Shown: positions 34,826 to 43,483 of the stretch, one piece after another
Numbering within the stretch: the stretch's first letter is position 1
Layout of the letters: every line of letters starts with the position of its first letter
DNA from: Pseudomonadota bacterium
Lineage (GTDB): Bacteria; Myxococcota_A; UBA9160; JADFDR01
Assembly: GCA_003353845.1 (NCBI GenBank)
Contig: PIVT01000001.1
Span: 1 to 45,759, forward strand
Reading direction: 5' to 3'
Length of the DNA stretch: 45,759 bases
Position numbers and translations under genes: made by a program
The notes under the pieces: generated by a model
The model's input: only the letters and a program-made list of their open reading frames with translations
Database searches by the model: none
What the model was told of the DNA's origin: nothing

Positions 34826-34876
34826 ATGTCATCCCTTGCCACGCGACCAATGCCACGCGTGCAAAGGGGCGTGGAA

Positions 34877-35131
34877 CTAATTAGCGGCTTCGACCATGGC
34901 AATCGTCTTGCCCCTGGATTTGCCGTAAGCCACCGTGCCATCGGTCAATGCGAATAGCGTGAAGTCCTTGCCCAGGCCAACGTTCTTGCCTGGATAAATT
35001 CGAGTACCGACCTGGCGCACCAAAATGCATCCCGCGCTCACGGCTTCGCCACCGTAGACTTTTACGCCGCGGCGTTGTCCTTGGCTATCGCGACCATTTC
35101 TAGAACTACCCTGACCTTTTTTATGAGACAT
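34877..35131 (-). CDS. rpmA: 50S ribosomal protein L27
   Basis: An 84-residue ribosomal protein near the peptidyl-transferase centre. The N-terminal [19 protein letters not shown] and the block [29 protein letters not shown] are diagnostic. No N-terminal cleavage extension of the Firmicutes kind is present. GGAGG stands before the ATG at 35131. It follows rplU by 83 bases. Confidence 0.98.
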   Translation of the reverse strand: MSHKKGQGSSRNGRDSQGQRRGVKVYGGEAVSAGCILVRQVGTRIYPGKNVGLGKDFTLFALTDGTVAYGKSRGKTIAMVEAAN

Positions 35132-35214
35132 GATGAACCTCCAACTCGCCTTCCTGCAGACCGTACCCTGACAGAAATAATAAATATTTCTAACTCACTC
35201 AGTCGAAAGTGAAG

Positions 35215-35529
35215 CTATGCGCCGACGCTATCGACGGTTACCTCGGTGTAATTTTGTCGATGACCCGACCTGCGACGGTATCCTTTCCGTCGCTTCATTT
35301 TGAAGACTCGGATCTTCGGACCGCGTCCCTGTGCTGTAATTTTTCCAACGACCTTGGCGCCGGAGACCAGTGGACTGCCCACGGTCGTGCCCTTGCCATC
35401 GTTGACTAACAACACTTCAGAGAACTCGATCGTATCGCCGACATCGCCAGCGAGGGTTTCCACGCGCACCGCGTCTCCGGGTGCTACTCGAACTTGTTTA
35501 CCGCCGGTGCGTACCACCGCATAACTCAT
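35215..35529 (-). CDS. rplU: 50S ribosomal protein L21
   Basis: A 104-residue ribosomal protein. It begins MSYAVVRTGGKQVRVAPGD and ends with the characteristic KMKRRKGYRRRSGHRQNYTEV block that contacts 23S rRNA. The ATG overlaps the stop of the RNase E/G gene (35526-35529), so rplU is translationally coupled to it. Confidence 0.98.
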   Translation of the reverse strand: MSYAVVRTGGKQVRVAPGDAVRVETLAGDVGDTIEFSEVLLVNDGKGTTVGSPLVSGAKVVGKITAQGRGPKIRVFKMKRRKGYRRRSGHRQNYTEVTVDSVGA

Positions 35530-37463
35530 GACTTTAGGTGCTCCTTGGAAAAGGGTTCCATGGGCAGATGATCGTCATCTGCTTCTTCATCAACCGACTC
35601 TTCCTGGCTGTCGCCGAACTCAAAAACCTCGGGTTCGGGCTCATTGGGAACCGCGCTATGTAGCGCATTTTCCAGGGCTTCGCCCGAGTCCTCCGGTTCA
35701 TTTTCTTCCGTGGAGATCTCGGAGACTTCAATATTTTCCAGCGGGGCCAGCTCAGTGCTCAGCGGCTCTTCCAGCTCCGGTTCCGTCAGGGCTGGAATTT
35801 CATCGCTCTCAGAGGAAGTCTCGCCTGCCTCAGCAGCAATCTCGAGCGGTTTCTCGCTCTCCGTGGCCTTGGATCTTGGCTTTCTCGGCGACCGCTTGCC
35901 CTTGGCCGGGGTGGTTTTCTCTGCAGGTTTCGGACGAACGTCGCTGAGCCAGGGGATGTCCAGCTTCAGCGGCTGGCCGTCATCCAGTGCCATAATCTCA
36001 ATTTGGCTCTGGTGCATGCCGCGCTTGGCCCGAATTTCGATGTCATTTCCCAATTCCCGCCTGAGCACATCCAAGTTCGCTTGCTCTGTGGAGAGCAGGG
36101 TGCCCGCCACGTGGGGGTTCACCGTGACAGCGATCTGCCTTCCGCTAAAGCGCGGCAGCCGATAACGAATTTCGCGCAGCGTTTTATAGGCGACACTCTC
36201 ACAACTGAGAATGAAGCTGCGGCCTTCGCAGTAGGGGCAGGGTTCGCACAGGGTCTGAACCAGGTTTTCGCGGGTGCGCTTACGCGTCATCTCAATCAAG
36301 CCCAACTCGGAGATCTCGAGCACATTGGTCTTGGCCTTGTCTCCGCGCAGGGCGTCTACCAGGGCGCGGTATACCTTTTCGCGATTTTCATAGGGTTCCA
36401 TGTCGATGAGATCGACGATGATCAAACCACCGATATTGCGAAAACGCAGTTGGTAGGCCACCTCGCGCACCGCTTCGAGATTGGTTTTGAGGACGGTGTC
36501 CTCCAGGTTTCTCTTACCGACGAAACGACCTGTATTTACATCGATGGAGGTGAGCGCCTCGGTTTGATCGATAATCAAATAGCCGCCCGATTTGAGCCAT
36601 ACTTTACGCTCCAAGTTGGCATCGATGCGTCCTTCGATGCCGTAATGGCGGAAAATGGGTTCGGGCCCCTCGTGGAGTTCAATGCTCGGTTTGGGGTCGG
36701 CGATAAAGTTGCTGACGAAATCAGTCATTTGCTGAAAGACCTCGGGCGAATCCACAATGATGCGCTTGGTCTCTAGATTGGCGAAGTCTCGGATGACGCG
36801 AATGGGCAGCGACGGTTCGGAGTAGAGCGTGGCTGGCGGTGGCTTCTCAAGCTTCTGATCTTCGATTTTTGCCCAAACCGAGGAGAGGTAGCGTACGTCA
36901 GCCTCAAGATCGGCTTCGCGAGCGGTCTCTCCCGCTGTGCGAATAATGAATCCCAAGTCCTTGGGGCGCAGTTTCTCGACGATATCACGCAGTCTTCGCC
37001 GCTCGCGCTCGCCATCAATACGCCGTGAGACACCGACACGCCCCGACCAAGGGGTCAGGACCAGGTGGCGTCCGGCGATGGAAATATTGGAGGTGATACG
37101 GGCGCCCTTGGTGCCAATAGGCTCCTTGGCAACTTGCACCACGATGGCCTGTCCTTCTTTGAGGACATCTTCGATATTGGTATGCCGGGAGTTCCCGCCG
37201 CGGCCACGTCCTCGGCCACGCTGAGGTTCGCGGTTGTCATCGAAGTAATCACCGACATAGAGGAAAGCAGCTTTCTCTAATCCGATGTCGACGAATGCGG
37301 CTTGCATTCCAGGTAAGACGCGGTTGACGCGTCCTTTGATAACGCTTCCTACAACACTGCGACTACTTGTACGTTCGATGTGTAAGTCGACGAAAGTGCC
37401 GCGTTCCAAAATTGCGACGCGGGTTTCGCCTGCAGTGGCGTTGATAATAATCTCGTTTTGCAT
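35526..37463 (-). CDS. rng: Ribonuclease E/G family endoribonuclease
   Basis: A 645-residue endoribonuclease. The N-terminal S1 domain (about 38-130) carries the GRVNRVLPGMQAAFVDIG block and an Arg/Gly-rich insert (RGRGRGRGGN). The DNase-I-like catalytic region has IDVNTGRFVGKRN and IIVDLIDM with the two Mg-binding aspartates. The zinc link CEPCPYCEG is present. After about residue 500 follows an acidic, Glu/Ser/Pro-rich tail without recognised degradosome motifs, with a basic patch (KGKRSPRKPRSK). Length and tail lie between E. coli RNase G and RNase E. The ATG at 37463 has AAAGGA before it. It heads the minus-strand operon and overlaps rplU by four bases. Confidence 0.93.
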   Translation of the reverse strand: MQNEIIINATAGETRVAILERGTFVDLHIERTSSRSVVGSVIKGRVNRVLPGMQAAFVDIGLEKAAFLYVGDYFDDNREPQRGRGRGRGGNSRHTNIEDVLKEGQAIVVQVAKEPIGTKGARITSNISIAGRHLVLTPWSGRVGVSRRIDGERERRRLRDIVEKLRPKDLGFIIRTAGETAREADLEADVRYLSSVWAKIEDQKLEKPPPATLYSEPSLPIRVIRDFANLETKRIIVDSPEVFQQMTDFVSNFIADPKPSIELHEGPEPIFRHYGIEGRIDANLERKVWLKSGGYLIIDQTEALTSIDVNTGRFVGKRNLEDTVLKTNLEAVREVAYQLRFRNIGGLIIVDLIDMEPYENREKVYRALVDALRGDKAKTNVLEISELGLIEMTRKRTRENLVQTLCEPCPYCEGRSFILSCESVAYKTLREIRYRLPRFSGRQIAVTVNPHVAGTLLSTEQANLDVLRRELGNDIEIRAKRGMHQSQIEIMALDDGQPLKLDIPWLSDVRPKPAEKTTPAKGKRSPRKPRSKATESEKPLEIAAEAGETSSESDEIPALTEPELEEPLSTELAPLENIEVSEISTEENEPEDSGEALENALHSAVPNEPEPEVFEFGDSQEESVDEEADDDHLPMEPFSKEHLKS

Positions 37464-37818
37464 GAACTGTCCTTTGAGGCGTGACGCGGCTCTCGGTGGC
37501 CGTGTGAAACACGGACGCCGGTCTGCGTGAAATCGTCTCGGGTAATGGCAAGCGCATGCAGTGTTATCGAACCAAGATGGCTCCCTTCTCCAACCCGGGG
37601 GTGGAGGGAGGGTGAAGATCGACGCGAGCGCAAATCCAACCATGGTTCGAGCCCGGAAATTCGGTTTCGCTCGAGGCGGTTGGCTTGTGCTGTGATCGTT
37701 TCAAAAATTGGTTGCATGCGAACTCGCTCTGGAGTTACACGGCTCATCATTGTCGACTTCGTGGAAATGCGCGAAACCCCTTTGGTTGATCGTTACACTT
37801 CCGAAATTGCCTGCTTTA

Positions 37819-37882
37819 CTCACTAAAAAAGTACCACGATAGGCACCGGTTTTTTAAAATCAGCTGTTTTGTGTTTAGTGAG
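37819..37882. repeat. 9-base inverted repeat flanking an AT-rich spacer
   Basis: CTCACTAAA at 37819-37827 and TTTAGTGAG at 37874-37882 are exact complements 46 bases apart. The spacer includes an A6 run after the left arm and a T6 run in the middle, so extended but imperfect pairing is possible. Confidence 0.5.
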
Positions 37883-38062
37883 GGTTGGCAATTGTTGAGG
37901 TCGTCGAGGGCGGTCACGTATGAGTACCCAGAAGAACCGAAAAAATACACTTAACTTGAACTTCGTCTATTCACCATGTGAGGTCAAGCTGCATTTTCCG
38001 TTTTCTAGCCGTGGCTTGGGCACTGTTTTGAAGCTTCTGCTCTACTGAGTGCGGTTTCGATT

Positions 38063-38080
38063 GAAGGCTCTAGAGCCTTC
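38063..38080. promoter_or_regulatory. Perfect 18-base palindrome, possible operator
   Basis: GAAGGCTCTAGAGCCTTC is self-complementary over its whole length without a loop, which favours a protein-binding site over an RNA hairpin. It lies about 170 bases before the MinD/ParA gene. The DNA-binding J-HTH protein encoded by the next gene is a conceivable but unproven ligand. Confidence 0.5.
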
Positions 38081-38251
38081 CTGTAGGCTGAATTCGAAGG
38101 TAGAAAAGTGCAACTCCGACAGGGGTTACCACCTGAAATTGCGACTGAATCGCCCCTCGGGGCACTCCCATCTGGCGCGCTAGAGCCGAATTAGAACAGG
38201 CAGACAGCAAAAACAGCCGGACGAGAACCAGGACGAGAGAAGAAGATCAAC

Positions 38252-39232
38252 GTGCCCCCCACTCCCTCAACGGCGGACAAAACAGCGCGAATTGTAAGTG
38301 TTGGAAGTGGCAAAGGTGGCGTAGGTAAAAGCGTTTTTGTCGCCAACCTGGCGGCTGTCTTGGCCGGATCTGGCCAGCGCGTGATTCTGGTAGACACCGA
38401 TCTAGAGAGTGCCAATCTCCACACGCTGCTGGGTTTGCGGCCCCCTCCCGTGAGTCTGGCAGATTTTGTCGCCCAGCGTGAAAGTGAGTTGGTAAAGCTG
38501 GTCTTCGACACCCACATCCCCAATCTCTCCCTCATCGCGGGAACCAACGCCCATGTCGAGCTGCCCCAGCCGGGGAAAATTGATCGAGCACGGCTGCTGC
38601 GAGCCCTGCGTCGACTCCCGGCCGACTGGGTGTTGCTGGATTTAAGTGCTGGGGCCCGCGCTTCGGTGTTGGACTATTTCCTGACGGCCGATGACCAGAT
38701 CCTGCTGCTCGACGCCGAGCCCACCGCTGTGGAGAGCACCTATCATTTCTTACGGGCCGCCTTCTATCGGCATGTAAAAGAAGCGTTGTTGACCCATGCC
38801 GCACGCGACCTGATCGATGTGGCCATGGATCGAGGGAATGAGCGCGGCATTCGCACGCCCAATGAACTGTTGAAGGAAATCAGCGATCTGGATCCAGAGG
38901 AGGGGGAGCGCTTTCGCGGCGCCCTGCGCAGATTCCATCCGCGCCTCGTGGTCAATAAGGTCCATTCTGCGGAAGAGATCAAGCTCGGTTTTTCCGTGCG
39001 CGGTGTCTGTAGCAAGTACTTTGGCATTGGTGTGGACTACTTGGGCTATGTGAGTCGAGACTCGGCGGTTCCGCAATCTGTGCAGCAACGCAAGCCCGTG
39101 GTCCTGGCCGATCCGCGTTGTGATGCCTCGGTATACCTGGGCCGTATCGCAGAGAAACTGCAAACGGAAGGTCGAGGCACGGCCACAAGCGAAAGTGCGA
39201 TTGAGGGCAAAAAACGGGGCAAATCGTCATGA
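38252..39232 (+). CDS. MinD/ParA-family P-loop ATPase (FlhG-like)
   Basis: A 326-residue deviant-Walker ATPase. The N-terminal SVGSGKGGVGKSVFVANLA motif contains the signature lysine of ParA/MinD dimers, followed by ILVDTDLESANLHTLLGL (A' motif) and WVLLDLSAGARASVLDYF (Walker B region). The block NKVHSAEEIKLGFSVRGVC and the C-terminal DYLGYVSRDSAVPQSVQQRKPV resemble FlhG/MinD-like proteins that position polar structures. No C-terminal amphipathic membrane helix of the MinD kind is evident. The start is GTG at 38252 with a weak AGAAGA before it. The stop overlaps the next gene by four bases (ATGA at 39229-39232), so the two products are made together. Confidence 0.88.
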   Translation: MPPTPSTADKTARIVSVGSGKGGVGKSVFVANLAAVLAGSGQRVILVDTDLESANLHTLLGLRPPPVSLADFVAQRESELVKLVFDTHIPNLSLIAGTNAHVELPQPGKIDRARLLRALRRLPADWVLLDLSAGARASVLDYFLTADDQILLLDAEPTAVESTYHFLRAAFYRHVKEALLTHAARDLIDVAMDRGNERGIRTPNELLKEISDLDPEEGERFRGALRRFHPRLVVNKVHSAEEIKLGFSVRGVCSKYFGIGVDYLGYVSRDSAVPQSVQQRKPVVLADPRCDASVYLGRIAEKLQTEGRGTATSESAIEGKKRGKSS

Positions 39233-39849
39233 AGGATATTGGAGAGCAGAGCCATTACGAACTATTGGAGGTGCCCCGCGACGCCACTCCGGAGAACATC
39301 GAGCGGGCCCATGAGATTCTGAGCTGGGCGTTTTCGAAACAATCCCTGGCCACCTATTCTTTGTACGAGGAAAGTGAAGCCCGAGTCATACGCGAGCGTT
39401 TCGAGGAGGCCTTCCGCGTATTGGGCGATAAAAAAACGCGCAAAGCCTACGACGCCTCTCTAGAAGGCGAGTCCACGGATCTCGCCATGGAGAGCAGCGA
39501 GCTGGAGAGTGAATCGGAAGATCCCTGTCATTTCGAATTGATTCCCGGGGACACGGGCGAGCCCCTGGACGGTTCCCAACTGCGCCGATGGCGTTTGCAG
39601 CGCGGGGTGGAAATTGACGAGGTCGCGGAGGGCACAAAGGTCAATCCACGTTATTTGCGACTCATTGAAGAAGAGCGCTTTTCGGAACTGCCAGCGGGCG
39701 TGTATGTACGGGGCTTTTTGGCTGCTTATGCCCAGTATTTGGAACTCTCGCCCGACCAGGTGGTGCCCGAATACATGGAGCGCTTCGAGCAGGAGAGAGC
39801 CGTGGGCGTTCGCGCGAAGCGGCAGTGGTTGTCGGGGAGGCGTGGCTAG
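39229..39849 (+). CDS. Degenerate J-domain plus RodZ-type helix-turn-helix protein
   Basis: A 206-residue protein. Residues about 8-75 look like a DnaJ domain (HYELLEVPRDATPENIERAHEILSW...FEEAFRVLGDKKTRKAYD), but the essential HPD triad is missing; the loop reads AFSKQSLATYS, so stimulation of DnaK ATPase is not expected. An acidic linker (about 78-105) joins it to a helix-turn-helix of the RodZ/HTH_25 type (about 113-185: LRRWRLQRGVEIDEVAEGTKVNPRYLRLIEEERFSELP and GVYVRGFLAAYAQYL). No membrane helix follows, unlike RodZ. It is coupled to the ParA-like gene by a four-base overlap, which suggests a paired cytoskeletal-positioning or regulatory function. Confidence 0.8.
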   Translation: MKDIGEQSHYELLEVPRDATPENIERAHEILSWAFSKQSLATYSLYEESEARVIRERFEEAFRVLGDKKTRKAYDASLEGESTDLAMESSELESESEDPCHFELIPGDTGEPLDGSQLRRWRLQRGVEIDEVAEGTKVNPRYLRLIEEERFSELPAGVYVRGFLAAYAQYLELSPDQVVPEYMERFEQERAVGVRAKRQWLSGRRG

Positions 39850-39882
39850 GTGAGTCTTCTCTCCTCGCCACATTGATGCATC

Positions 39883-40842
39883 TTGAGCCTTCAATTTTTC
39901 ATACATGAAGAGGTTGCAGGTCAGCGATTGGATACGGCGCTGGCGAATCTGGCCGGAATATCCCGCGCTCAGGCCAGGCGCTGGATCGAAGCTGAGCAAG
40001 TGCGCGTCAATGGCCAGCCGTGCCGTCCCTCGCAAAAGATTCGCTCAGGAGACTCCCTGGAGGCAGATCCACCCAAGGTCACCTCCTGCGAGCTATTGCC
40101 GGAACCCATTCCTTTGGACGTGTTACACGAAGACGAAGACCTCATCGTCATCAACAAAGCGGCGGGCATGGTGATGCATCCAGCGCCGGGGCATAACACG
40201 GGCACGCTGGTCCATGCCTTGTTGCACCACTGCAAGGATCTGGCGGGGATCGGCGGCGTTGAACGACCCGGCATTGTGCATCGCCTGGATCGGGGAACCT
40301 CGGGCGTCGTTGTGTGTGCCAAGAACGATGCGGCCCATGAACACCTGGCCAGGCAGTTTCACGATCACAGCATCGGTCGAGTCTACTTCGCCTTGGTTCG
40401 CGGTTGCCCCGGTGCGGATCAGGGAAGGATCGAACGCCCCATTGGCCGACATCCACGCGATCGCAAAAAAATGTCCGTGCGCACGCGCTCGGGTCGTGCG
40501 GCCTGTAGCAACTGGTTCATTAAGAGACGTTTTCCCAAAGCTCGGTGCAGCTGGGTGGAGGTGCGACCCGAGACCGGTCGCACGCATCAGATTCGGGTTC
40601 ACTTGAGTTCCGTGGGGATGCCTTTGTTGGGCGATCCCGTTTACGGTCGACGCCAGAGCAAGGGAAAGAGGCGCTTGGATCGACCTGCGTTACACGCGGC
40701 GGAGTTGAGTTTTGATCATCCGCGCAGTGCGGAGCGGATGACTTTTCAGGTTCCCATTCCAGAGGACATTCAGTCCCTACTCGACGAATTCGGGGCGGAT
40801 GAAGGTCTAAATGAAGGTCGAAGGGACGAGCAGACACCATGA
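39883..40842 (+). CDS. rluD: RluD-family 23S rRNA pseudouridine synthase
   Basis: A 319-residue enzyme of the RluA/RluD family. An N-terminal S4 RNA-binding domain (about 13-75, RLDTALANLAGISRAQARRWI) precedes the catalytic domain with GIVHRLDRGTSGVVVCAKND (catalytic Asp), INKAAGMVMHPAPGH and ETGRTHQIRVHLSSVGMPLLGDPVYG. Length and S4 domain favour RluD, which modifies the helix 69 loop, but the exact site cannot be proven here. The start is TTG at 39883 without a strong ribosome binding site; no other in-frame start fits the S4 domain. The stop overlaps the next start (ATGA at 40839-40842). Confidence 0.9.
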   Translation: MSLQFFIHEEVAGQRLDTALANLAGISRAQARRWIEAEQVRVNGQPCRPSQKIRSGDSLEADPPKVTSCELLPEPIPLDVLHEDEDLIVINKAAGMVMHPAPGHNTGTLVHALLHHCKDLAGIGGVERPGIVHRLDRGTSGVVVCAKNDAAHEHLARQFHDHSIGRVYFALVRGCPGADQGRIERPIGRHPRDRKKMSVRTRSGRAACSNWFIKRRFPKARCSWVEVRPETGRTHQIRVHLSSVGMPLLGDPVYGRRQSKGKRRLDRPALHAAELSFDHPRSAERMTFQVPIPEDIQSLLDEFGADEGLNEGRRDEQTP

Positions 40843-41510
40843 CTGCCCTGACCCATCCCCTCCTGGAGGCTTGCGGCGTGCGGCATGGTTTTGGGACGCG
40901 CGATGTTCCAACCTCGGCACAGATTCTGCGACCCAAACAGGTCCATGGTTGCCTGGTGGCCGAGATCGCTGCCACCGGCAAACCGCATCCCACAGAAGCC
41001 GACGCCATTGTGGCTTCGAGGGCCTCTACTCCGGGTTCGACCATCGGTGTCGTCACGGCAGACTGTGTTCCCATCTTATTGGCGACGCCTCGGGGGGAGT
41101 GGGTTGCGGCGATCCACGCAGGCTGGCGTGGCTTGGCAAAAGGGGTGATTGCTGCGGCATTGCAGCGCTTGGCGTCTGAGGGCGTCCAGCTGAAAGAGTT
41201 GCGCTGCGTGATCGGTCCCCACATCGGGCCCTGTTGTTACGAAGTCGATGCGCTGGTTTATGACGCTATGCAGGAGGCCTTTGGAGACTCCGCGGCCACG
41301 GCATTCGAGGTGACGCGACCCGGGCATTGGAAAGTGGCATTGGGCCAGTTGGTGCAGCGATCACTCCATTTCGCCGGGGTAAGCCCCGAGCACATTGGAG
41401 AGTTGCCGGACACTTGCACTTGCTGCCATAGCGAGGTTTTTCATTCCTACCGGCGGGATGGTGAAGCTTCCGGGCGCCTGGTGCACTTTATCCAGGTACC
41501 GGAGCCCTAG
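40839..41510 (+). CDS. YfiH/LACC1-family multicopper-type (purine nucleoside phosphorylase-like) protein
   Basis: A 223-residue protein of the DUF152/YfiH family. Metal-binding blocks are visible: RPKQVHG (His), TADCVPILLATP (Cys), AAIHAGWRGLAKGV (His) and IGPHIGPCCYEV (Cys), with DTCTCCHSEVFHSYRRDG near the C-terminus. Family members have been linked both to purine nucleoside cleavage and to peptidoglycan fidelity (PgeF); which applies here is not decidable by sequence. It is coupled to rluD by a four-base overlap, a gene pairing common in bacteria. Confidence 0.93.
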   Translation: MTALTHPLLEACGVRHGFGTRDVPTSAQILRPKQVHGCLVAEIAATGKPHPTEADAIVASRASTPGSTIGVVTADCVPILLATPRGEWVAAIHAGWRGLAKGVIAAALQRLASEGVQLKELRCVIGPHIGPCCYEVDALVYDAMQEAFGDSAATAFEVTRPGHWKVALGQLVQRSLHFAGVSPEHIGELPDTCTCCHSEVFHSYRRDGEASGRLVHFIQVPEP

Positions 41511-41533
41511 CCCGGGCTAGAGGGCTGTTTTCG
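41504..41533 (+). terminator. Terminator-like hairpin at the end of the yfiH-type gene
   Basis: GCCC-TAGCCC and GGGCTA-GA-GGGC form a strong stem overlapping the stop codon (41508-41510), followed by TGTTTTC. The T-run is short. It likely separates the upstream operon from rho. Confidence 0.55.
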
Positions 41534-41975
41534 CCCCTTTGGGCCCAAGGCTTGACAGCCCATGGCACTAAGTTTAGGGTACTTCATGCGCAGACGACCT
41601 TTTCAGCGTGGGGGTGCGGCGTCCGATCCGCATCGAGCATTTTCAGATTACAAATCACGGCACAATAAAGGCTATGTGAGTAAGCGAGAAAGGAAAACGG
41701 TCGACTAATAAAGGGCCGATTAGACCAGACAAAGACTAAACTTTTTTTTAAACCATCCGATCGAGAGAGATAGAGTCCAGCGGAGATCCTCGCGGACCCA
41801 ACCGAAACGCAGCTCGCGCCACAGGGCGATTCCAGGGCCACAAGCGTCGGAAAGATCCCTCCCACCACTTTAATCACTTGCCATATCGGGCAGTGGCTTA
41901 TTCCAGAACGTTTTAAAGACTTAACAATGAATTTATTCCCCAGCGGGAAAACTCCCCATAGGAGGCACCACCAAC
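41511..41975 (+). other. 465-base leader/intergenic region before rho
   Basis: No supported gene. It holds a candidate promoter near 41552 and then nearly 400 bases before the rho start. Within it are a T8 run at 41742-41749 preceded by only a weak stem, a GC-rich hairpin at 41775-41796 (GTCC...GGAC with an inner GCGGAG/CTCGC stem), and a hairpin at 41875-41895. Long leaders before rho are known in other bacteria and take part in autoregulation by termination. That is a plausible role here, by inference. Confidence 0.5.
41552..41580 (+). promoter_or_regulatory. Candidate sigma-70 promoter for rho
   Basis: A perfect -35 box TTGACA (41552-41557) is followed after 17 bases by TAGGGT (41575-41580), a weak -10 matching at the first two and last positions. 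The location right after a terminator supports it; the poor -10 weakens it. Confidence 0.35.
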
Positions 41976-43433
41976 GTGGCACAATCCAATAATCGAGGTT
42001 CTAGACGTCCATCAGGTGATCGTTCTCGCGGGCGTCGCCCACGCGGCGGCGGCGGTGGCGGTGGCGGCGGCGGCAATGGAAACGTTGCCCCGCAAGGGCG
42101 TGCTCAGCATCAGTCCATCCAGGACTTCAGCGCCCTTGATGAAGAAGAATACGAAGAGAGCATGGAAGAAGAAGGTTCGGGTGAAGATCTCAACGTCACC
42201 GAACTCAAGCGCAAGTCCCCCACTGAATTGTTGGAGACAGCCGGCGAATTCGAGATCGAAAATGCCGGCGGGATGCGTCGTCAAGATTTGCTTTTTGCGA
42301 TTCTCAACGCCCAGGTGTCCAAGAAGGGCCGAATCTTTACCGAGGGTTGTCTGGAGATTCTTCCCGACGGCTTTGGTTTTCTCCGGGCCCCCGATCAAAA
42401 TTACTTGCCCGGGCCAGATGACATCTACGTTTCCCCCTCTCAAATCCGCCGCTTCAGTTTGCGCACCGGTGACATCATCGAGGGTCAGATTCGCCCGCCC
42501 AAGCAGGGTGAGCGCTACTTCGCCTTGCTCAAGGTCAATGCCATCAACTTTGAGGATCCCAAGGAAGCGCGAAACAAGATTCTCTTTGACAACCTCACGG
42601 CGCTTTACCCCACCGAGAAATTTCAATTGGATGCCGGGGGCAACCTGACTACGCGCATCATCGATTTAATCGCGCCCATTGGGAAGGGACAGCGCGCGCT
42701 GATTCCGTCACCCCCCAAGGCCGGTAAGACGATGTTGCTGAAGGACATTGCCAACGCCATCGCCGAGAATCATCCCGAGGTGTACTTGATCATCCTCTTG
42801 GTGGATGAGCGACCGGAAGAAGTGACAGACATCATGCGCACGGTGAAGGCCGAGGTGGTTTCCTCGACCTTTGACGAGCCGGCCACACGCCACGTTCAGG
42901 TTGCTGAAATGGTAATCGAGAAGGCCAAGCGCCTGGTGGAGCACAAGCGCGATGTGGTGATTCTCTTGGATTCCATTACTCGCCTGGCTCGCGCCTACAA
43001 CACCGTGGTGCCTCACTCGGGCAAAATTCTGTCCGGTGGTGTGGACTCCAACGCGTTGCACAAACCCAAGCGCTTCTTCGGTGCGGCACGAAATGTGGAA
43101 GAGGGTGGCAGTTTGACCATTGTCGGCACGGCCCTCATCGACACGGGATCGCGCATGGACGAAGTCATCTTCGAAGAGTTCAAGGGCACAGGGAACTGTG
43201 AAATCGTGTTGGACCGAAAATTGGCCGAGCGCCGCACCTATCCTTCCATCGATATCAATCGTTCGATGACGCGACGCGAAGAGCTGATCATGCCCGAAAC
43301 CACGCTCAGCCGGATGTACGTGCTGCGCAAGGTATTGGCTCCACTCTCGCCCGTGGATTCCATGGAGTTTCTCGTGGAGAAGATCAAGGCAACGGACACC
43401 AACGAAGAATTTTTGGATTCGATGAACTCTTAA
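41976..43433 (+). CDS. rho: Transcription termination factor Rho
   Basis: A 485-residue RNA-dependent ATPase/helicase. The N-terminal 60 residues are an Arg/Gly-rich low-complexity extension with a run of ten glycines (24-33), then acidic residues. The Rho N-domain follows ([31 protein letters not shown]) with the cold-shock RNA-binding fold ([37 protein letters not shown]). The ATPase domain has Walker A SPPKAGKT (Lys251), Walker [17 protein letters not shown], the Q-loop [21 protein letters not shown] and the R-loop/arginine finger [11 protein letters not shown]. It is longer than E. coli Rho (419) because of the extension. The GTG at 41976 follows AGGAGG. Confidence 0.98.
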   Translation: MAQSNNRGSRRPSGDRSRGRRPRGGGGGGGGGGNGNVAPQGRAQHQSIQDFSALDEEEYEESMEEEGSGEDLNVTELKRKSPTELLETAGEFEIENAGGMRRQDLLFAILNAQVSKKGRIFTEGCLEILPDGFGFLRAPDQNYLPGPDDIYVSPSQIRRFSLRTGDIIEGQIRPPKQGERYFALLKVNAINFEDPKEARNKILFDNLTALYPTEKFQLDAGGNLTTRIIDLIAPIGKGQRALIPSPPKAGKTMLLKDIANAIAENHPEVYLIILLVDERPEEVTDIMRTVKAEVVSSTFDEPATRHVQVAEMVIEKAKRLVEHKRDVVILLDSITRLARAYNTVVPHSGKILSGGVDSNALHKPKRFFGAARNVEEGGSLTIVGTALIDTGSRMDEVIFEEFKGTGNCEIVLDRKLAERRTYPSIDINRSMTRREELIMPETTLSRMYVLRKVLAPLSPVDSMEFLVEKIKATDTNEEFLDSMNS

Positions 43434-43458
43434 GAAGGTTCACAGCCTGCTATTTACA

Positions 43459-43483
43459 GCCCCTGTTTGGAGCCCTCAGGGGC
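43459..43483 (+). other. Hairpin between rho and rpmE
   Basis: GCCCCTG (43459-43465) and CAGGGGC (43477-43483) form a perfect seven-base stem with an 11-base loop, 59 bases before the rpmE start. The following bases are GATTTCC, so a classic terminator is doubtful. It may be a leader element for L31 control or a weak end to the rho message. Confidence 0.4.

Larger units (their letters stand above)
37464..38251. other. 788-base intergenic region with inverted repeats
   Basis: No supported gene: frames are short, on both strands, without domains. This divergent region must hold the promoters of the rng operon (-) and the MinD/ParA gene (+). Noticeable structure: a 9-base inverted repeat CTCACTAAA...TTTAGTGAG at 37819-37882, an AT-rich stretch between, a perfect 18-base palindrome at 38063-38080, and a small GCCC-CTCG-GGGC hairpin near 38152. 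A structured RNA leader or small RNA could be encoded here. I find no tRNA, SRP or 6S signature by eye. Confidence 0.5.

Noticed and set aside
36003-36776. 257-codon plus-strand frame within the RNase E/G gene
   Set aside because: It lies entirely antisense to strongly conserved RNase E/G catalytic sequence and shows no domain of its own.
37464-38251. Structured RNA gene (tRNA, SRP RNA, 6S) in the long gap
   Set aside because: No cloverleaf, conserved loop or known core sequence is seen by eye. A covariance-model search would be decisive.
41739-41749. T8 run in the rho leader as an intrinsic terminator
   Set aside because: Only a four-base stem (TTAG/CTAA) precedes it, which is too weak for intrinsic termination.
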